Part shown: positions 1 through 9,115 of the stretch, piece by piece
Layout: each line of letters starts with the position of its first letter
Numbering within the stretch: the first letter of the stretch is position 1
Source of the DNA: Uliginosibacterium gangwonense
GTDB taxonomy: Bacteria > Pseudomonadota > Gammaproteobacteria > Burkholderiales > Rhodocyclaceae
Length of the DNA: 62,310 nucleotides
Direction: 5' to 3'
Assembly: GCA_005239635.1 (NCBI GenBank)
Contig: SBBQ01000014.1
Location: 1 to 62,310, forward strand
Notes under the pieces: generated by a model
What the model saw: the letters and a program-made list of their open reading frames with translations, nothing else
The model's database searches: none
Told to the model about the DNA's origin: nothing
Translations under genes and position numbers: made by a program

Positions 1-37
1 AGCGTGGCGGTTTTTGAGAGCGAACGAGGTGGTTGCA

Positions 38-99
38 TGCCGTATATCCATATAGCCGTTTGCCCATTCGGGCACTCACGACTTTAACGGCATACGGCA
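38..99. other. Nested stem-loop at the left edge
   Basis: Three nested helices can be drawn: TGCCGTAT (38-45) with ATACGGCA (92-99), GCCGTT (55-60) with AACGGC (86-91), and TGCCC (61-65) with GGGCA (70-74) closed by an ATTC loop. The two outer right arms are contiguous, so the helices could stack with a 9-nt bulge. It lies downstream of the phosphodiesterase gene and might belong to the leader of a gene beyond the window. It matches no RNA family I recognise. Confidence 0.4.
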
Positions 100-176
100 G
101 ACCGGCCTGAACCCATCAAAGGGTGATGTGTGTGGTAAAAAAAGGGTAAAGCGAGATAGGTAAAGCGGCAGAAGAA

Positions 177-983
177 TTAAAGCGTCAGCGTTTCGCCTTG
201 CTCTAAAGGACGGATATGGAAGTCGCGCACCAGCATATGTAGCTGGCTGACAATCAATTCACTTTCGCCCGGCTTGAGATGGGTAATCAGGATTTCCGGC
301 CAGTTGGCCTCCCCAACTTGCTTATTGGCGAGTCTGAGCTTATAGGCATCCAGTTCGTCACGCAGCAAGGCTGGGCATAAATGCAAGGAGCGTTCAGCCA
401 GATCACGTTCGTCATCCGAGAATGCCGTTTCAACAATAATGGCTTTCAAGTTATCGATCTGCGCAATGCAATCCCACAGCGGCTCGCACTTGCCAGTATC
501 GCCGGTAAATACGCAGCTTGCCCCCGTTTTTGCCGAGCTCAGCACAAAGCCCTGCGAGGGCACCACATGATTAACCGGCAAGGCGCGGATGATGCGATCA
601 CCTAGTTGTCGTTCTTCGCCCACCGATAAGGTCTCAAACTTCAGAAAAGGTTTGTCTACCGAAGGAATTCGAGTGAAGTCTGGCCAGATCGACCAATTGA
701 AAATATGCGCATGCAGCGCTTGCAAGGTTGCTTCGCGGCCATGAACAATCAGCGGCTTATCGCGCAGATGCCCGGCGGTATCCACCATAAATGGAATACT
801 GGCGATGTGATCCAGATGCGCGTGCGTCAAAAACACATGATCAATTTTTGCCAATTGATCAATGCTCAAATCAGCCACACCCGTGCCTGCGTCAATCAGA
901 ATGTCTTCATCGACGAGCAGGGACGTGGTGCGCAATTTTGGCCCACCGATTCCACCACTACATCCAAGCACTCTAATTTGCAT
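177..983 (-). CDS. Metallo-beta-lactamase-fold hydrolase, class II cAMP phosphodiesterase-like
   Basis: This 268-aa protein probably hydrolyses a phosphodiester, with 3',5'-cyclic nucleotide as the likeliest substrate by family resemblance. The N-terminal strand has the MBL pattern, the metal motif THAHLDH gives H54, H56, D58 and H59, a further His lies near 139, the bridging Asp is in FTGDTG (D162) and a terminal His is in ITHLKPG (H235). That is a full binuclear zinc site. The ATG is preceded by an AGAGGTG Shine-Dalgarno. No signal peptide is seen, so it is cytoplasmic. It stands alone, 358 bases downstream of the FHA gene on the same strand. Another MBL-fold activity such as RNase Z-like cannot be excluded. 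Confidence 0.75.
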   Translation of the reverse strand: MQIRVLGCSGGIGGPKLRTTSLLVDEDILIDAGTGVADLSIDQLAKIDHVFLTHAHLDHIASIPFMVDTAGHLRDKPLIVHGREATLQALHAHIFNWSIWPDFTRIPSVDKPFLKFETLSVGEERQLGDRIIRALPVNHVVPSQGFVLSSAKTGASCVFTGDTGKCEPLWDCIAQIDNLKAIIVETAFSDDERDLAERSLHLCPALLRDELDAYKLRLANKQVGEANWPEILITHLKPGESELIVSQLHMLVRDFHIRPLEQGETLTL

Positions 984-1341
984 GCTGCACCTCTAATTGA
1001 CTGGCCGCTAGCAATTACACGCCCCACGCGGGGTCATACCTTGTTAGCCGAGCCATTACCGTTTTTTATAAGCCCTGCTTTTGTATTAACGGATGTGGGT
1101 GACATTTAAAACGTGAAGCACGCCACACCCATGACTTTCGTCTTAGTTGCGTAGCATAGCCAGTCGCGCTAGTTCTGCGCAGGAACGATTTCACAACCTC
1201 ACTTCAAAACACACGGTTGAACTTAGACACAAAATCTTGTTGGCGATCACACAGCATTGGCAAACTGGCTGCTCAATAAAGCTGGCCACCAGCAAAAAGG
1301 CCGGGTTTCCCCGGCCTAGATGTTTATTGGTCGTCGTACGC
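984..1341. other. Intergenic region, phosphodiesterase to FHA gene
   Basis: No coding potential is visible in these 358 bases. The region holds the FHA-gene terminator at its right end, one copy of the dispersed 9-mer at 1256-1264, a small CCCC-ACGC-GGGG hairpin near 1021-1034 and presumably the promoter of the minus-strand phosphodiesterase gene. Confidence 0.6.
1294..1317 (-). terminator. Intrinsic terminator after the FHA gene
   Basis: Read on the minus strand, AGGCCGGG pairs perfectly with CCCGGCCT around a GAAA loop and is followed by a T run (plus-strand 1298-1317, A run 1294-1298). It ends the PP2C-FHA operon. Confidence 0.85.
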
Positions 1342-2034
1342 TTAGTGGCGATAGAAGAACGCCATGCGTACGCCAGCCAACTCAATCACATCATGCTCAC
1401 GCAGTGCATGGGCTTGGGCATCGAGTGTTTTGCCATTCAGCACCGGATAAGTCGCCCCTTCAACATGGGTAATGTAGTAACCCTGTGGGCGGCGCGTAAT
1501 CACAGCAACTTGCACACCGGGTTTGCCCAGCGTGGTAAGAGACTTCACCAATTCCAATTCTTTACCGGCATTGGCGCCACTCAGTACTTGAATTGCACCA
1601 CGCGGCACTTGGTCAAACTCCGGCAGATCCATGCCGACTTGCGTATCACCCATGGCCTTATTAGCCGCCATTTGCGCGGTTTTTTGCTCAACTTCTGGAT
1701 GATCTTTTAGCGTTTTTTCCATTTCCACCGCGACATTGCTGGCGGCCACTTCGTTGATGTATTTGAGGCGATATTTGCCAAGCTCAACTACATCATTGTT
1801 CTGCAGGAAATGCTTTTTAATCGGCTGTCCATTTACGTAGGTGCCGTTGGTGCTGTTGAGATCTTCGAGGAACGAATCATTCAGAATGGTCACAATCACG
1901 GCGTGCTCGCCACTGATCGCCAGATTATCGATCTGAACATCGTTATGCGGTTTACGGCCAATGGTCGTGCGCTCACGGGTCAGCGTGATTTCTTTGAGTA
2001 CCAGACCATCCATGCTGAGAATGACTTTTGCCAT
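1342..2034 (-). CDS. FHA-domain phosphothreonine-binding protein
   Basis: This 230-aa protein should bind phosphothreonine peptides. The N-terminal forkhead-associated domain (about 1-95) keeps the binding residues: Gly-Arg at 26-27, Ser41, His44 in SGEHA, and the STNGTYVNG turn at 61-69. A linker of about 45 residues leads to a second FHA-like half (about 145-230), with TLGKPG and NGK...HDVIELAG elements but without the Arg and Ser-x-x-His pair, so it is degenerate. It lies 20 bases downstream of the PP2C phosphatase gene and ends at a strong terminator, so the two form an operon and probably read and erase the same phosphorylation. No kinase gene is adjacent. Confidence 0.88.
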   Translation of the reverse strand: MAKVILSMDGLVLKEITLTRERTTIGRKPHNDVQIDNLAISGEHAVIVTILNDSFLEDLNSTNGTYVNGQPIKKHFLQNNDVVELGKYRLKYINEVAASNVAVEMEKTLKDHPEVEQKTAQMAANKAMGDTQVGMDLPEFDQVPRGAIQVLSGANAGKELELVKSLTTLGKPGVQVAVITRRPQGYYITHVEGATYPVLNGKTLDAQAHALREHDVIELAGVRMAFFYRH

Positions 2035-2054
2035 TTTTCAATTCCTGTGCTGTC

Positions 2055-2876
2055 TCATGTCCACCAGTCCCGCAGTCGCTTGAGCCAACTGCGTGGAGCC
2101 GGAAATTCTTGTTCAACTCTGACCAGAATGACGGACACGTTGTCGCGACCGCCTGCTGCATTGGCCTTTTCAATCAAGTCTAGCGCGGCCTGCTCAATAT
2201 CCCCGGCGTGCGCCAAAAGTGTTTTGCCAATCTCTTCGTCGCTGACCATGTCATTTAGACCGTCAGAACAAAGTAGATAGACATCCCCCTGCTGCGTCGG
2301 AAAATCCCGCATTTCCGGGTTAACCGACAGCTCCACTCCCAATGCACGAGTCACCAGATTCTTGTGTACAGAATGCTTAGCGGCCTCGGCTGTGATTAAC
2401 CCGGTATCAATCTGTTCCTGCAACAGGGAATGATCTCGGGTCAGCGCGGCAAACATGGTACCGCGCAAACGGTACAAGCGGGAATCCCCCACATGCACCA
2501 CCGTCACCGTATTGTCGCAGAACAAGGCGCCCACGAGGGTGGTGCCCATGCCCGAATATTGCGGCTGGCTTTGTGCCGCCTCGAAAATAGCGCGATTAGC
2601 TTGCTCGACTCCGGCCTCAAACAAGGTATGAACCAACCTTAGGCAGCCACGCACTACCCGGTGTGGGTGGTCCTTTTCCAGCTTTTCTTGCATGCATGAG
2701 CCGATCATTGCAACAGCCATACCGGCCGCCACTTCGCCCGCACTGTAGCCGCCCATGCCGTCGGCCAGCAGCACTAAACCGTGCCCGGCATCGACAAACA
2801 GCGCATCTTCATTGTGCGGTCGCACCATACCGGCATCGCTGCGCGCAGTGATGTGCAGCGCACGGTTCAGATTCAT
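2055..2876 (-). CDS. PP2C-family Ser/Thr protein phosphatase
   Basis: This 273-aa cytoplasmic, metal-dependent phosphatase should dephosphorylate Ser/Thr-phosphorylated proteins. The bacterial PP2C (Stp/PppA) motifs occur in order: RPHNED near 19-24, the metal-binding DGMGGY at 39-44, GDSRLYRL near 125, SDGLND near 209 and GGRDNVSVILV near 244. The length fits the single-domain family and no membrane segment is seen. It heads a two-gene unit with the FHA protein. Phosphatase-FHA-kinase sets are known in signalling and type VI secretion loci, but neither a kinase nor secretion genes are visible here. Confidence 0.92.
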   Translation of the reverse strand: MNLNRALHITARSDAGMVRPHNEDALFVDAGHGLVLLADGMGGYSAGEVAAGMAVAMIGSCMQEKLEKDHPHRVVRGCLRLVHTLFEAGVEQANRAIFEAAQSQPQYSGMGTTLVGALFCDNTVTVVHVGDSRLYRLRGTMFAALTRDHSLLQEQIDTGLITAEAAKHSVHKNLVTRALGVELSVNPEMRDFPTQQGDVYLLCSDGLNDMVSDEEIGKTLLAHAGDIEQAALDLIEKANAAGGRDNVSVILVRVEQEFPAPRSWLKRLRDWWT

Positions 2877-3027
2877 GCTACCCCTCTCAGGTCGCGGAGC
2901 ACTTTAGTGTCCGCTTGTTTTTGTGTGGCGGGCCCGCTCACAAAGCCCTGACCATTGGCATGGATTTAACCACGAAGTGCCGGGTTAAGGTGGAGTGCAA
3001 AAGTCACCAAAACCTAATTAACTTTAG

Positions 3028-3987
3028 CTAAGCCCCCATGCATAGGCCCACATTCGCCTTTAATGCCCGATCAAACACGGCTTTTGCCAATGCCAAATCC
3101 TGAATCGCCATCCCCTGCGATTGAAACAGCGTAATGTCGTTTGGCAGGCGACTCACCGCCCCGGCTGCTTCGTCACGATTCAGCACCGCCCCTAATTCAC
3201 ACCAGCTTGCTTCGCCCTGTTTGGCATGGCCATGCAAATGCGCCAAATCACCCGCTTCATTTAAAGCGGTGGCGCGACTATCAACACAGATGTGGTTTGC
3301 ACGTGAGACAGCATGTTCATCTAACTCACGTCGCTGTAAAGCATTAGAACCCGCAGCCGTGATGTGCATACCGGGCGACAACCACTCACCCAACAGCACC
3401 GGCGTGGCTGACGGCGTAATGGTAATCGCAATATCCGCTTGCCTAATTGCAGCCTCGGCCGAAGGCATTGGCAAAACGGGGCGACCTAAGCGCGCGCTCA
3501 TGTCGGCACAAAACAATTGAAGTGCATCTGATCGCCGCGCAAACACCCGTATCGATTGAATATCACGCACCAAACACAAGGCTTCTAACTGCCCCTGTGC
3601 CTGCCAGCCAGCGCCAAGCATGCCAACGGTTGTCGCATCCGTGCGCGACAGTTCGCGTGCTGCCAGCGCACAGGCTGCGGCGGTACGAAACATACCGAGT
3701 CGATTAGCCGACAATATCGCCAAGGGCGTACCCGTGCTGGCTGAAAACAAATGAACTTGAAAATGCGCACCTGAGCGCGTGGTGGTGTAGGCCTTGAAGC
3801 CGATCACATCTAAGGCAGGAATCGCCCCCTGCAACATATGCAACATCACACCAGGTACGCGTGTGCGTTGTCGCGGCACATCAACTGCCTCGCCACGTGC
3901 ATGCAAGCGATGTGCCTGCTCAACCGCTTGCAGCGCAAGCGGCATATCGAGCAGCGAACTCACCTCGTCTTCATTGAGGTACAGCAT
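3028..3987 (-). CDS. Ornithine cyclodeaminase / mu-crystallin family protein
   Basis: This 319-aa protein belongs to the OCD/mu-crystallin family, whose members deaminate ornithine to proline or reduce cyclic imines such as delta-1-pyrroline-2-carboxylate with NAD(P)H. The Rossmann motif is seen as VGMLGAGWQAQGQLEAL (about 140-157); the conserved FKAYTT segment (about 64) and FRTAAACALAARELS (about 100) are present, as is the late DLAHLHGH region (about 247). Sequence alone does not decide between cyclodeaminase and reductase. It begins 41 bases from the sucD terminator, has no partner gene next to it and is probably transcribed alone. Confidence 0.8.
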   Translation of the reverse strand: MLYLNEDEVSSLLDMPLALQAVEQAHRLHARGEAVDVPRQRTRVPGVMLHMLQGAIPALDVIGFKAYTTTRSGAHFQVHLFSASTGTPLAILSANRLGMFRTAAACALAARELSRTDATTVGMLGAGWQAQGQLEALCLVRDIQSIRVFARRSDALQLFCADMSARLGRPVLPMPSAEAAIRQADIAITITPSATPVLLGEWLSPGMHITAAGSNALQRRELDEHAVSRANHICVDSRATALNEAGDLAHLHGHAKQGEASWCELGAVLNRDEAAGAVSRLPNDITLFQSQGMAIQDLALAKAVFDRALKANVGLCMGA

Positions 3988-4017
3988 GTCACCCCTGTTT
4001 CAATTGAACAAAAACAA

Positions 4018-4049
4018 ACGGCGCACCGAGCATTCGCAAGGTACGCCGT
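4018..4049 (-). terminator. Intrinsic terminator after sucD
   Basis: On the minus strand ACGGCGTACC pairs with GGTGCGCCGT (one T-G wobble) across a 12-nt loop and is followed by a T-rich stretch, TTTGTTTTTG. It lies just past the sucD stop codon. Confidence 0.75.
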
Positions 4050-4069
4050 TATATGCGCTGATGGTCGGC

Positions 4070-4963
4070 TTACAGCAGAGACTTCAGCAAGCGGCCCATT
4101 TCAGAGGGATTACGCGTGACCTTAAAGCCACACTCTTCCATGATGGCCAACTTCGCATCTGCCGTATCTGCGCCACCCGAAATGAGCGCGCCAGCATGAC
4201 CCATGCGCTTACCAGCAGGCGCGGTAACGCCGGCAATAAAGCCAACAACCGGTTTCTTCATATTGTCTTTACACCAACGTGCTGCGTCTGCTTCATCCGG
4301 CCCGCCGATTTCGCCAATCATAATCACGGCATCTGTCTCGGGGTCATCATTAAACATTTGCATCACATCAATGTGCTTCAGGCCATTGATGGGGTCGCCG
4401 CCAATACCGACAGCACTAGATTGACCCAAGCCAATTTCGGTCAGCTGGGCAACCGCTTCATAGGTCAGCGTGCCGGAGCGTGACACCACACCGATACGGC
4501 CTTTGCGGTGAATATGGCCCGGCATAATGCCGATTTTGATTTCGTCTGGTGTAATCAAGCCTGGGCAATTGGGGCCCAGCAACAGCGTTTTCTTACCGCC
4601 GGCAGCTTCCTTGGCTTTCATCTTGTTGCGCACCATCAGCATGTCGCGCACCGGAATACCTTCGGTAATACAAATCGCCAAGTCCAGGTCGGCTTCGCAG
4701 GCTTCCCAAATTGCATCGGCCGCACCTGCCGGAGGCACATAAATCACACTCACCGTGGCGCCTGTTTCTGCCTTCGCTTCTTTTACTGAGGCATAAATCG
4801 GCACATCAAAAATTTTCTCGCCGGCTTTTTTCGGGTTAACGCCCGCAACGAAGCATTTTTTGCCATTGGCATATTCGATACACTTTTCAGTGTGAAACTG
4901 GCCCGTCTTACCGGTGATCCCTTGCGTGATCACCTTGGTGTTTTTGTTAATCAGAATTGACAT
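4070..4963 (-). CDS. sucD: Succinyl-CoA synthetase alpha subunit
   Basis: The 297-aa alpha subunit carries the CoA-binding and phosphohistidine part of succinyl-CoA synthetase, which interconverts succinyl-CoA and succinate with ATP (or GTP) formation in the TCA cycle. GITGKTGQFHT (15-25) is the CoA-binding loop, GPNCPGLITP (about 130) the conserved middle, and GKRMGHAGALISGG (about 251-264) holds the phosphorylated His. Length is standard. It follows sucC after 47 bases, giving a sucCD operon ended by the terminator at 4018-4049. Confidence 0.98.
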   Translation of the reverse strand: MSILINKNTKVITQGITGKTGQFHTEKCIEYANGKKCFVAGVNPKKAGEKIFDVPIYASVKEAKAETGATVSVIYVPPAGAADAIWEACEADLDLAICITEGIPVRDMLMVRNKMKAKEAAGGKKTLLLGPNCPGLITPDEIKIGIMPGHIHRKGRIGVVSRSGTLTYEAVAQLTEIGLGQSSAVGIGGDPINGLKHIDVMQMFNDDPETDAVIMIGEIGGPDEADAARWCKDNMKKPVVGFIAGVTAPAGKRMGHAGALISGGADTADAKLAIMEECGFKVTRNPSEMGRLLKSLL

Positions 4964-5010
4964 GTCATTTTCCGTCCGCTTTTTCGTCCGCTAGATTGTT
5001 TGCAGCGCGC

Positions 5011-6171
5011 TTACTTAACTGCGGCTACGATCTTGGTGGCCGCCTCTGCCATGGTGTCGGCAGCGATAATCGGCAGGCCAGAATCCTTGAGGATTTGCTT
5101 GCCGAGATCTTCGTTGGTGCCTTTCATGCGCACCACGAGCGGAACGGATAACTTCACTTCTTTAGCCGCCGCGACCACACCGGTTGCAATGGTGTCGCAA
5201 CGCATAATGCCGCCAAAGATATTGACCAGAATGCCCTTAACCTTAGGGTTCTTGAGCATAATCTTGAACGCTTCAGTCACCTTCTCAGTCGTCGCACCGC
5301 CACCCACATCCAAGAAGTTGGCGGGTTCAGCGCCAAACAATTTGATGGTGTCCATAGTCGCCATGGCCAAACCCGCGCCATTCACCAAGCAACCGATGTT
5401 ACCGTCGAGCGAGATATAGGCCAGATCAAACTTAGACGCTTCGATTTCGTCAGCATCTTCTTCGTCCAGATCGCGGTATTCCACAATTTCTGGATGACGA
5501 TACAGCGCGTTGGAATCAAAGTTGAACTTTGCGTCCAGCGCTTTGATGTTGCCCGAGCCTTCGAGAATCAGCGGATTGATTTCTGCTAGCGAGGCATCGG
5601 TTTCCATATAGCAGGTGTACAGCTTCTTGAGCGTATCAACGGCCTGCGCCAATGAAGCATCCGGCACACCAATGCCCTTTGCCAATTGCTGCGCTTGCGC
5701 ATCCGTCAGGCCCACCTGCGGATCCACAAACACCTTGATGATTTTCTCAGGCGTGTTGTGTGCAACTTCTTCGATATCCATGCCGCCTTCGCTGGACGCC
5801 ATCATCGCCACTTTTTGCGTGGCGCGGTCCGTCAGCGCAGCAACGTAGTATTCCTTCTTGATATCAGCGCCTTCTTCAATCAGTAGGCGGCGTACTTTTT
5901 GCCCACCCGCGCCGGTTTGATGGGTGACCAACTGCATGCCCAAAATTTGGCCCGCAATCGTACGCACCTCATCCAAAGAACGGGCCAGCTTAACGCCACC
6001 GCCTTTGCCACGGCCGCCTGCGTGAATTTGGGCTTTTACCACCCAGACAGAACCGCCTAGTTCGCGCGCCGCTTCAACGGCCTCATCCACACTAAAACAG
6101 GCCTTGCCTCGAGGGGTGACCACGCCGAATTTGCGTAGAAGTTCCTTCGCCTGATACTCATGAATTTTCAT
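5011..6171 (-). CDS. sucC: Succinyl-CoA synthetase beta subunit
   Basis: The 386-aa beta subunit contributes the ATP-grasp nucleotide-binding domain (about 1-230, starting [12 protein letters not shown]) and a C-terminal ligase domain with [12 protein letters not shown] (about 315-326), which binds succinate and contacts the alpha-subunit phosphohistidine. [17 protein letters not shown] (about 44-60) is the typical glycine-rich loop. Length is normal. It heads the sucCD operon, and its promoter must lie in the large divergent gap before the FimV-like gene. Confidence 0.98.
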   Translation of the reverse strand: MKIHEYQAKELLRKFGVVTPRGKACFSVDEAVEAARELGGSVWVVKAQIHAGGRGKGGGVKLARSLDEVRTIAGQILGMQLVTHQTGAGGQKVRRLLIEEGADIKKEYYVAALTDRATQKVAMMASSEGGMDIEEVAHNTPEKIIKVFVDPQVGLTDAQAQQLAKGIGVPDASLAQAVDTLKKLYTCYMETDASLAEINPLILEGSGNIKALDAKFNFDSNALYRHPEIVEYRDLDEEDADEIEASKFDLAYISLDGNIGCLVNGAGLAMATMDTIKLFGAEPANFLDVGGGATTEKVTEAFKIMLKNPKVKGILVNIFGGIMRCDTIATGVVAAAKEVKLSVPLVVRMKGTNEDLGKQILKDSGLPIIAADTMAEAATKIVAAVK

Positions 6172-6936
6172 GCAACACCCACTGTTATTACGCTGCCTGA
6201 TGGGCAGCTGGTTTTGTGATGGTCATCGACTGATGTTATCAGCCTTGCAGACTATCTGGGACCTTCCCGAACAATCCGCCGGATGCCAACTCCCTTTGCC
6301 ACTCAACGCCATGAGCACTATATGGCACCCGCAGCATGCCATGGCTCGGCTTACCCAGCCTTACAAACCTAAATGGCATTTGCCTCAATCGTCTGGCATC
6401 GTTTTGATAACGGCGCCATATTGGCCAACAGGAGGGATTACCGCCTCTGGTTCAATTCCGCCAGCGCAATCTCAAGCATCGATTTGCAGCCTGACTTGAA
6501 ATCTAAGCAGCCAACAACCGCATAAACAGCCTTGATATCAGCGTTTGGATCATAGCATGGCGATTTCAGCACCTCAGCCATCCTCCCGGATTAGCCGCGT
6601 GCCACACCTGAGTGACCAAACGCCCTGAGTTTCTTTCAAGAAAAACATGTAATTGCCGTCAACCTAACAGATGATCATGCAAGCGATGTGTATGCGGCGC
6701 AATCTGATGGGAAGTGCCAAATAATCACGGATGCCGCCTCATGCAGCGGGGCACAATACGCTGAATGGCAAGCCACACATCAAACAATAAGCTGCTCGTC
6801 AGACAGGACGCGCAAGATGAGGCGAGTAAATAACTGAAGGACGACGCTGAAACTGGACGATTCCGGTACGGCGAGAGAATAAGTTAGAACAAATTAAACA
6901 AACACGATACGCAATACGAGACACACGAGGCATCTG
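6172..6936. other. Long divergent intergenic region, sucC / fimV-like
   Basis: This 765-base stretch lies between the divergent sucC and fimV-like genes. I see no convincing gene: the one plus-strand frame of about 109 codons near 6170 has no family resemblance and no clear ribosome site. No tRNA fold, strong hairpin terminator or copy of the dispersed 9-mer is seen. The half before fimV is A-rich near 6880-6905. It must hold the promoters of both flanking units. Confidence 0.55.
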
Positions 6937-9093
6937 TTGCACATGGACAACCGCTCAACCCTTCGCGCGCGCATTCGCAAGCTTTTGCCACAGACCTGTC
7001 TGTTGCTAGGCGGCTTGTTGTTGGGGCACGCTGGTGTTGCAGCAGGTTTAGGCGGCGCCACCGTACACAGCGCGATTGGTCAGCCGCTATTTGCCGAAAT
7101 TCCGCTGCTGGGCGATGCCCCGCGCGAACTCAACTGTTACAAGGTCACCGTGCCTGGCAGTGCCGCGCGAGATGAGTTGCCGTGGCTGCGTAACCCACAG
7201 CTCAGCATTCGCAGTGGTAGCAAGCCGATGCTGCAAATACGCACATCACGCCAAATTTCTGACCCGGTCCTGATGCTGAATCTACAAGTCGCGTGCGGCT
7301 TAGATCTGACCCGAGAGTTTTCGCTCTTCATTGAAGCGCCTGTTGTTGCTAGTTCAGTTGCCGCTCCTGCTGCGCCCTCGGCCACCCATTCTGCTAACAA
7401 CGCCGACGCAGTACCGAGCGATGCAACCAATCGTCAAACAAATGCAATGACGACTCGAGGCGCAGCAGGCGAATCTATTCAGTCGCTAGCCGAAAATCTT
7501 TATCCAAAAAACAAACGCGCTCAGCGTAACTTTATTCGCGAACAACTCAAGGCACACCCAGAGTTAACGCGTGACGAAGTGCTGCCGCCTGGCTCAGAAA
7601 TCGCCGTATTGCCACCAGCGTATGGAGGAGAGCGTCGCAGCTCAGTCGAAACGCCTAGCCGCAGCACGAAAACCGAACCTAAACGTGCGCGCATTCGTTC
7701 CAACGCACATGCAGCTGATCGCAGCAACGCCCCGATTGCAGACGAGCCGGTGCGTGTAACAGAACGCGCAGCGCAAGCAACGGACCGTTTGGTATTAACC
7801 ACAGCGGATGCAGACCTGACCAGCTTTGTATCAACTCCGCCCGCTTTGCGCATGGAACTTGAGCTTGGCAAAGGCGATGCCGGGCTCGCCGCCAAACGCG
7901 CACAACTGTTGGTCGAAGCTCGCTTATTGGCCGCGCTTGATGACCTGACTGCAGCAGAAATGAGCATCGCCGATAAGATCAAATCGCTCGAAGCGCATCT
8001 TGCTCAATTGCAACAGCAATCTGCCGCAGCAAGTCAATCCACTCAAACAAATGCTGCGCAAAGCGCCGCAAATGTCCCCACTTCCGCAGCAAAACCAAAT
8101 ACTGTTTCGACAGCGGCACTTCCCGCCGCAGTCAGTAACGTAACGAACCGCTTAGGCGCCGAACCCAGCATGGTTTGGATTGTAGGCCCTGCTGGTTTTG
8201 CGCTGTTGTTATTAGTGTCCGGCTGGCTCTACATGCGTCGTCGCCTCAATGGCCTAGACGACTATTCGGGCGAATCTGATTCAGCATCTATCGTTGATGC
8301 AGCCAAGCCCAGCGCAACTGTTGTTGCCGCGACGAACCCACTCGAACGTACCGTTTCAATTCTAAGCCCGCAGCTCAATGTTGCGAGCAGCGCCACGCCG
8401 ATTGAAGGACAGCCGAGCACCTCTGGTCGTATTGACCATGTACTCGACGATGCACCATTAGCAGTAAACGACCCGCATGCCACAGAGCATGCGATGGAAA
8501 TTCTGCCTGAGCATGATTCCGTGGTTGAGCTGGCAGAGATCATGTTGTCGTTTGGTCGCACACAAGGTGCGGCGGATACGCTATCTGACTTTATTCGCGA
8601 CAACCCGCGTGAAGCTGTTAAACCTTGGCTCAAATTGCTTGAGGTGTATCACCACGCCGGCATGCGTGATCAATTTGAACAACTCGCGCCCAAGCTCAAT
8701 AGCTCGTTCAATGTACAAACGCCAAGCTGGGATGACTGGGTGAGCGCAGAGGAACCAAGCAGCCTAGAAGACTACCCGCACATCATGTCGCGAGTGAGTG
8801 AATTGTGGGGCACGCAAGAAGCCGCTGACTATTTAAATGGTTTGTTGCTCGACAACCGTGATGGTCAGCGCATTGGCTTCCCGATGCACGTGGTTGAAGA
8901 AATTTTGTCGCTGGCACACATTCAACAAGCGCAAATTGCCAATGCCGCACAAACTGCAGCACCAGCATCCGCTTCGGAAGCTACATTTACCGCAACTGAG
9001 CCGGCTCCCGGCAGCTACGCTGCGCCAGAAATTTCTGCGCTCGATTTCAATTTAGATTTGCCCGACGCACCACCCACTCGCCGCGCTATGTAA
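6937..9093 (+). CDS. FimV-like peptidoglycan-associated/hub protein
   Basis: A 718-aa FimV/HubP-type protein, a polar inner-membrane hub that helps assemble type IV pili and secretins. After an N-terminal hydrophobic segment (about 20-37) comes the FimV N-domain with HSAIGQPLFAEIPLLGDA (about 44-61); GESIQSLAENLYPKNKRAQRN (about 176) resembles the LysM-like peptidoglycan-binding segment. A coiled coil lies near 335-360, a membrane helix near 409-430 (VGPAGFALLLLVSGWLYM), and an acidic C-terminal half ends in a helical TPR-like domain. It is shorter than Pseudomonas FimV. TTG at 6937 has better spacing to GAGG than ATG at 6943, so the start is uncertain. It is not beside truA, its usual neighbour. 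Confidence 0.82.
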   Translation: MHMDNRSTLRARIRKLLPQTCLLLGGLLLGHAGVAAGLGGATVHSAIGQPLFAEIPLLGDAPRELNCYKVTVPGSAARDELPWLRNPQLSIRSGSKPMLQIRTSRQISDPVLMLNLQVACGLDLTREFSLFIEAPVVASSVAAPAAPSATHSANNADAVPSDATNRQTNAMTTRGAAGESIQSLAENLYPKNKRAQRNFIREQLKAHPELTRDEVLPPGSEIAVLPPAYGGERRSSVETPSRSTKTEPKRARIRSNAHAADRSNAPIADEPVRVTERAAQATDRLVLTTADADLTSFVSTPPALRMELELGKGDAGLAAKRAQLLVEARLLAALDDLTAAEMSIADKIKSLEAHLAQLQQQSAAASQSTQTNAAQSAANVPTSAAKPNTVSTAALPAAVSNVTNRLGAEPSMVWIVGPAGFALLLLVSGWLYMRRRLNGLDDYSGESDSASIVDAAKPSATVVAATNPLERTVSILSPQLNVASSATPIEGQPSTSGRIDHVLDDAPLAVNDPHATEHAMEILPEHDSVVELAEIMLSFGRTQGAADTLSDFIRDNPREAVKPWLKLLEVYHHAGMRDQFEQLAPKLNSSFNVQTPSWDDWVSAEEPSSLEDYPHIMSRVSELWGTQEAADYLNGLLLDNRDGQRIGFPMHVVEEILSLAHIQQAQIANAAQTAAPASASEATFTATEPAPGSYAAPEISALDFNLDLPDAPPTRRAM

Positions 9094-9115
9094 TTTTTCA
9101 GGTCATAAAGCCAGA

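Noticed and set aside
6170-6499. Plus-strand frame of 109 codons
   Set aside because: No ribosome site, no family resemblance and unlikely composition; it overlaps the sucC start region.
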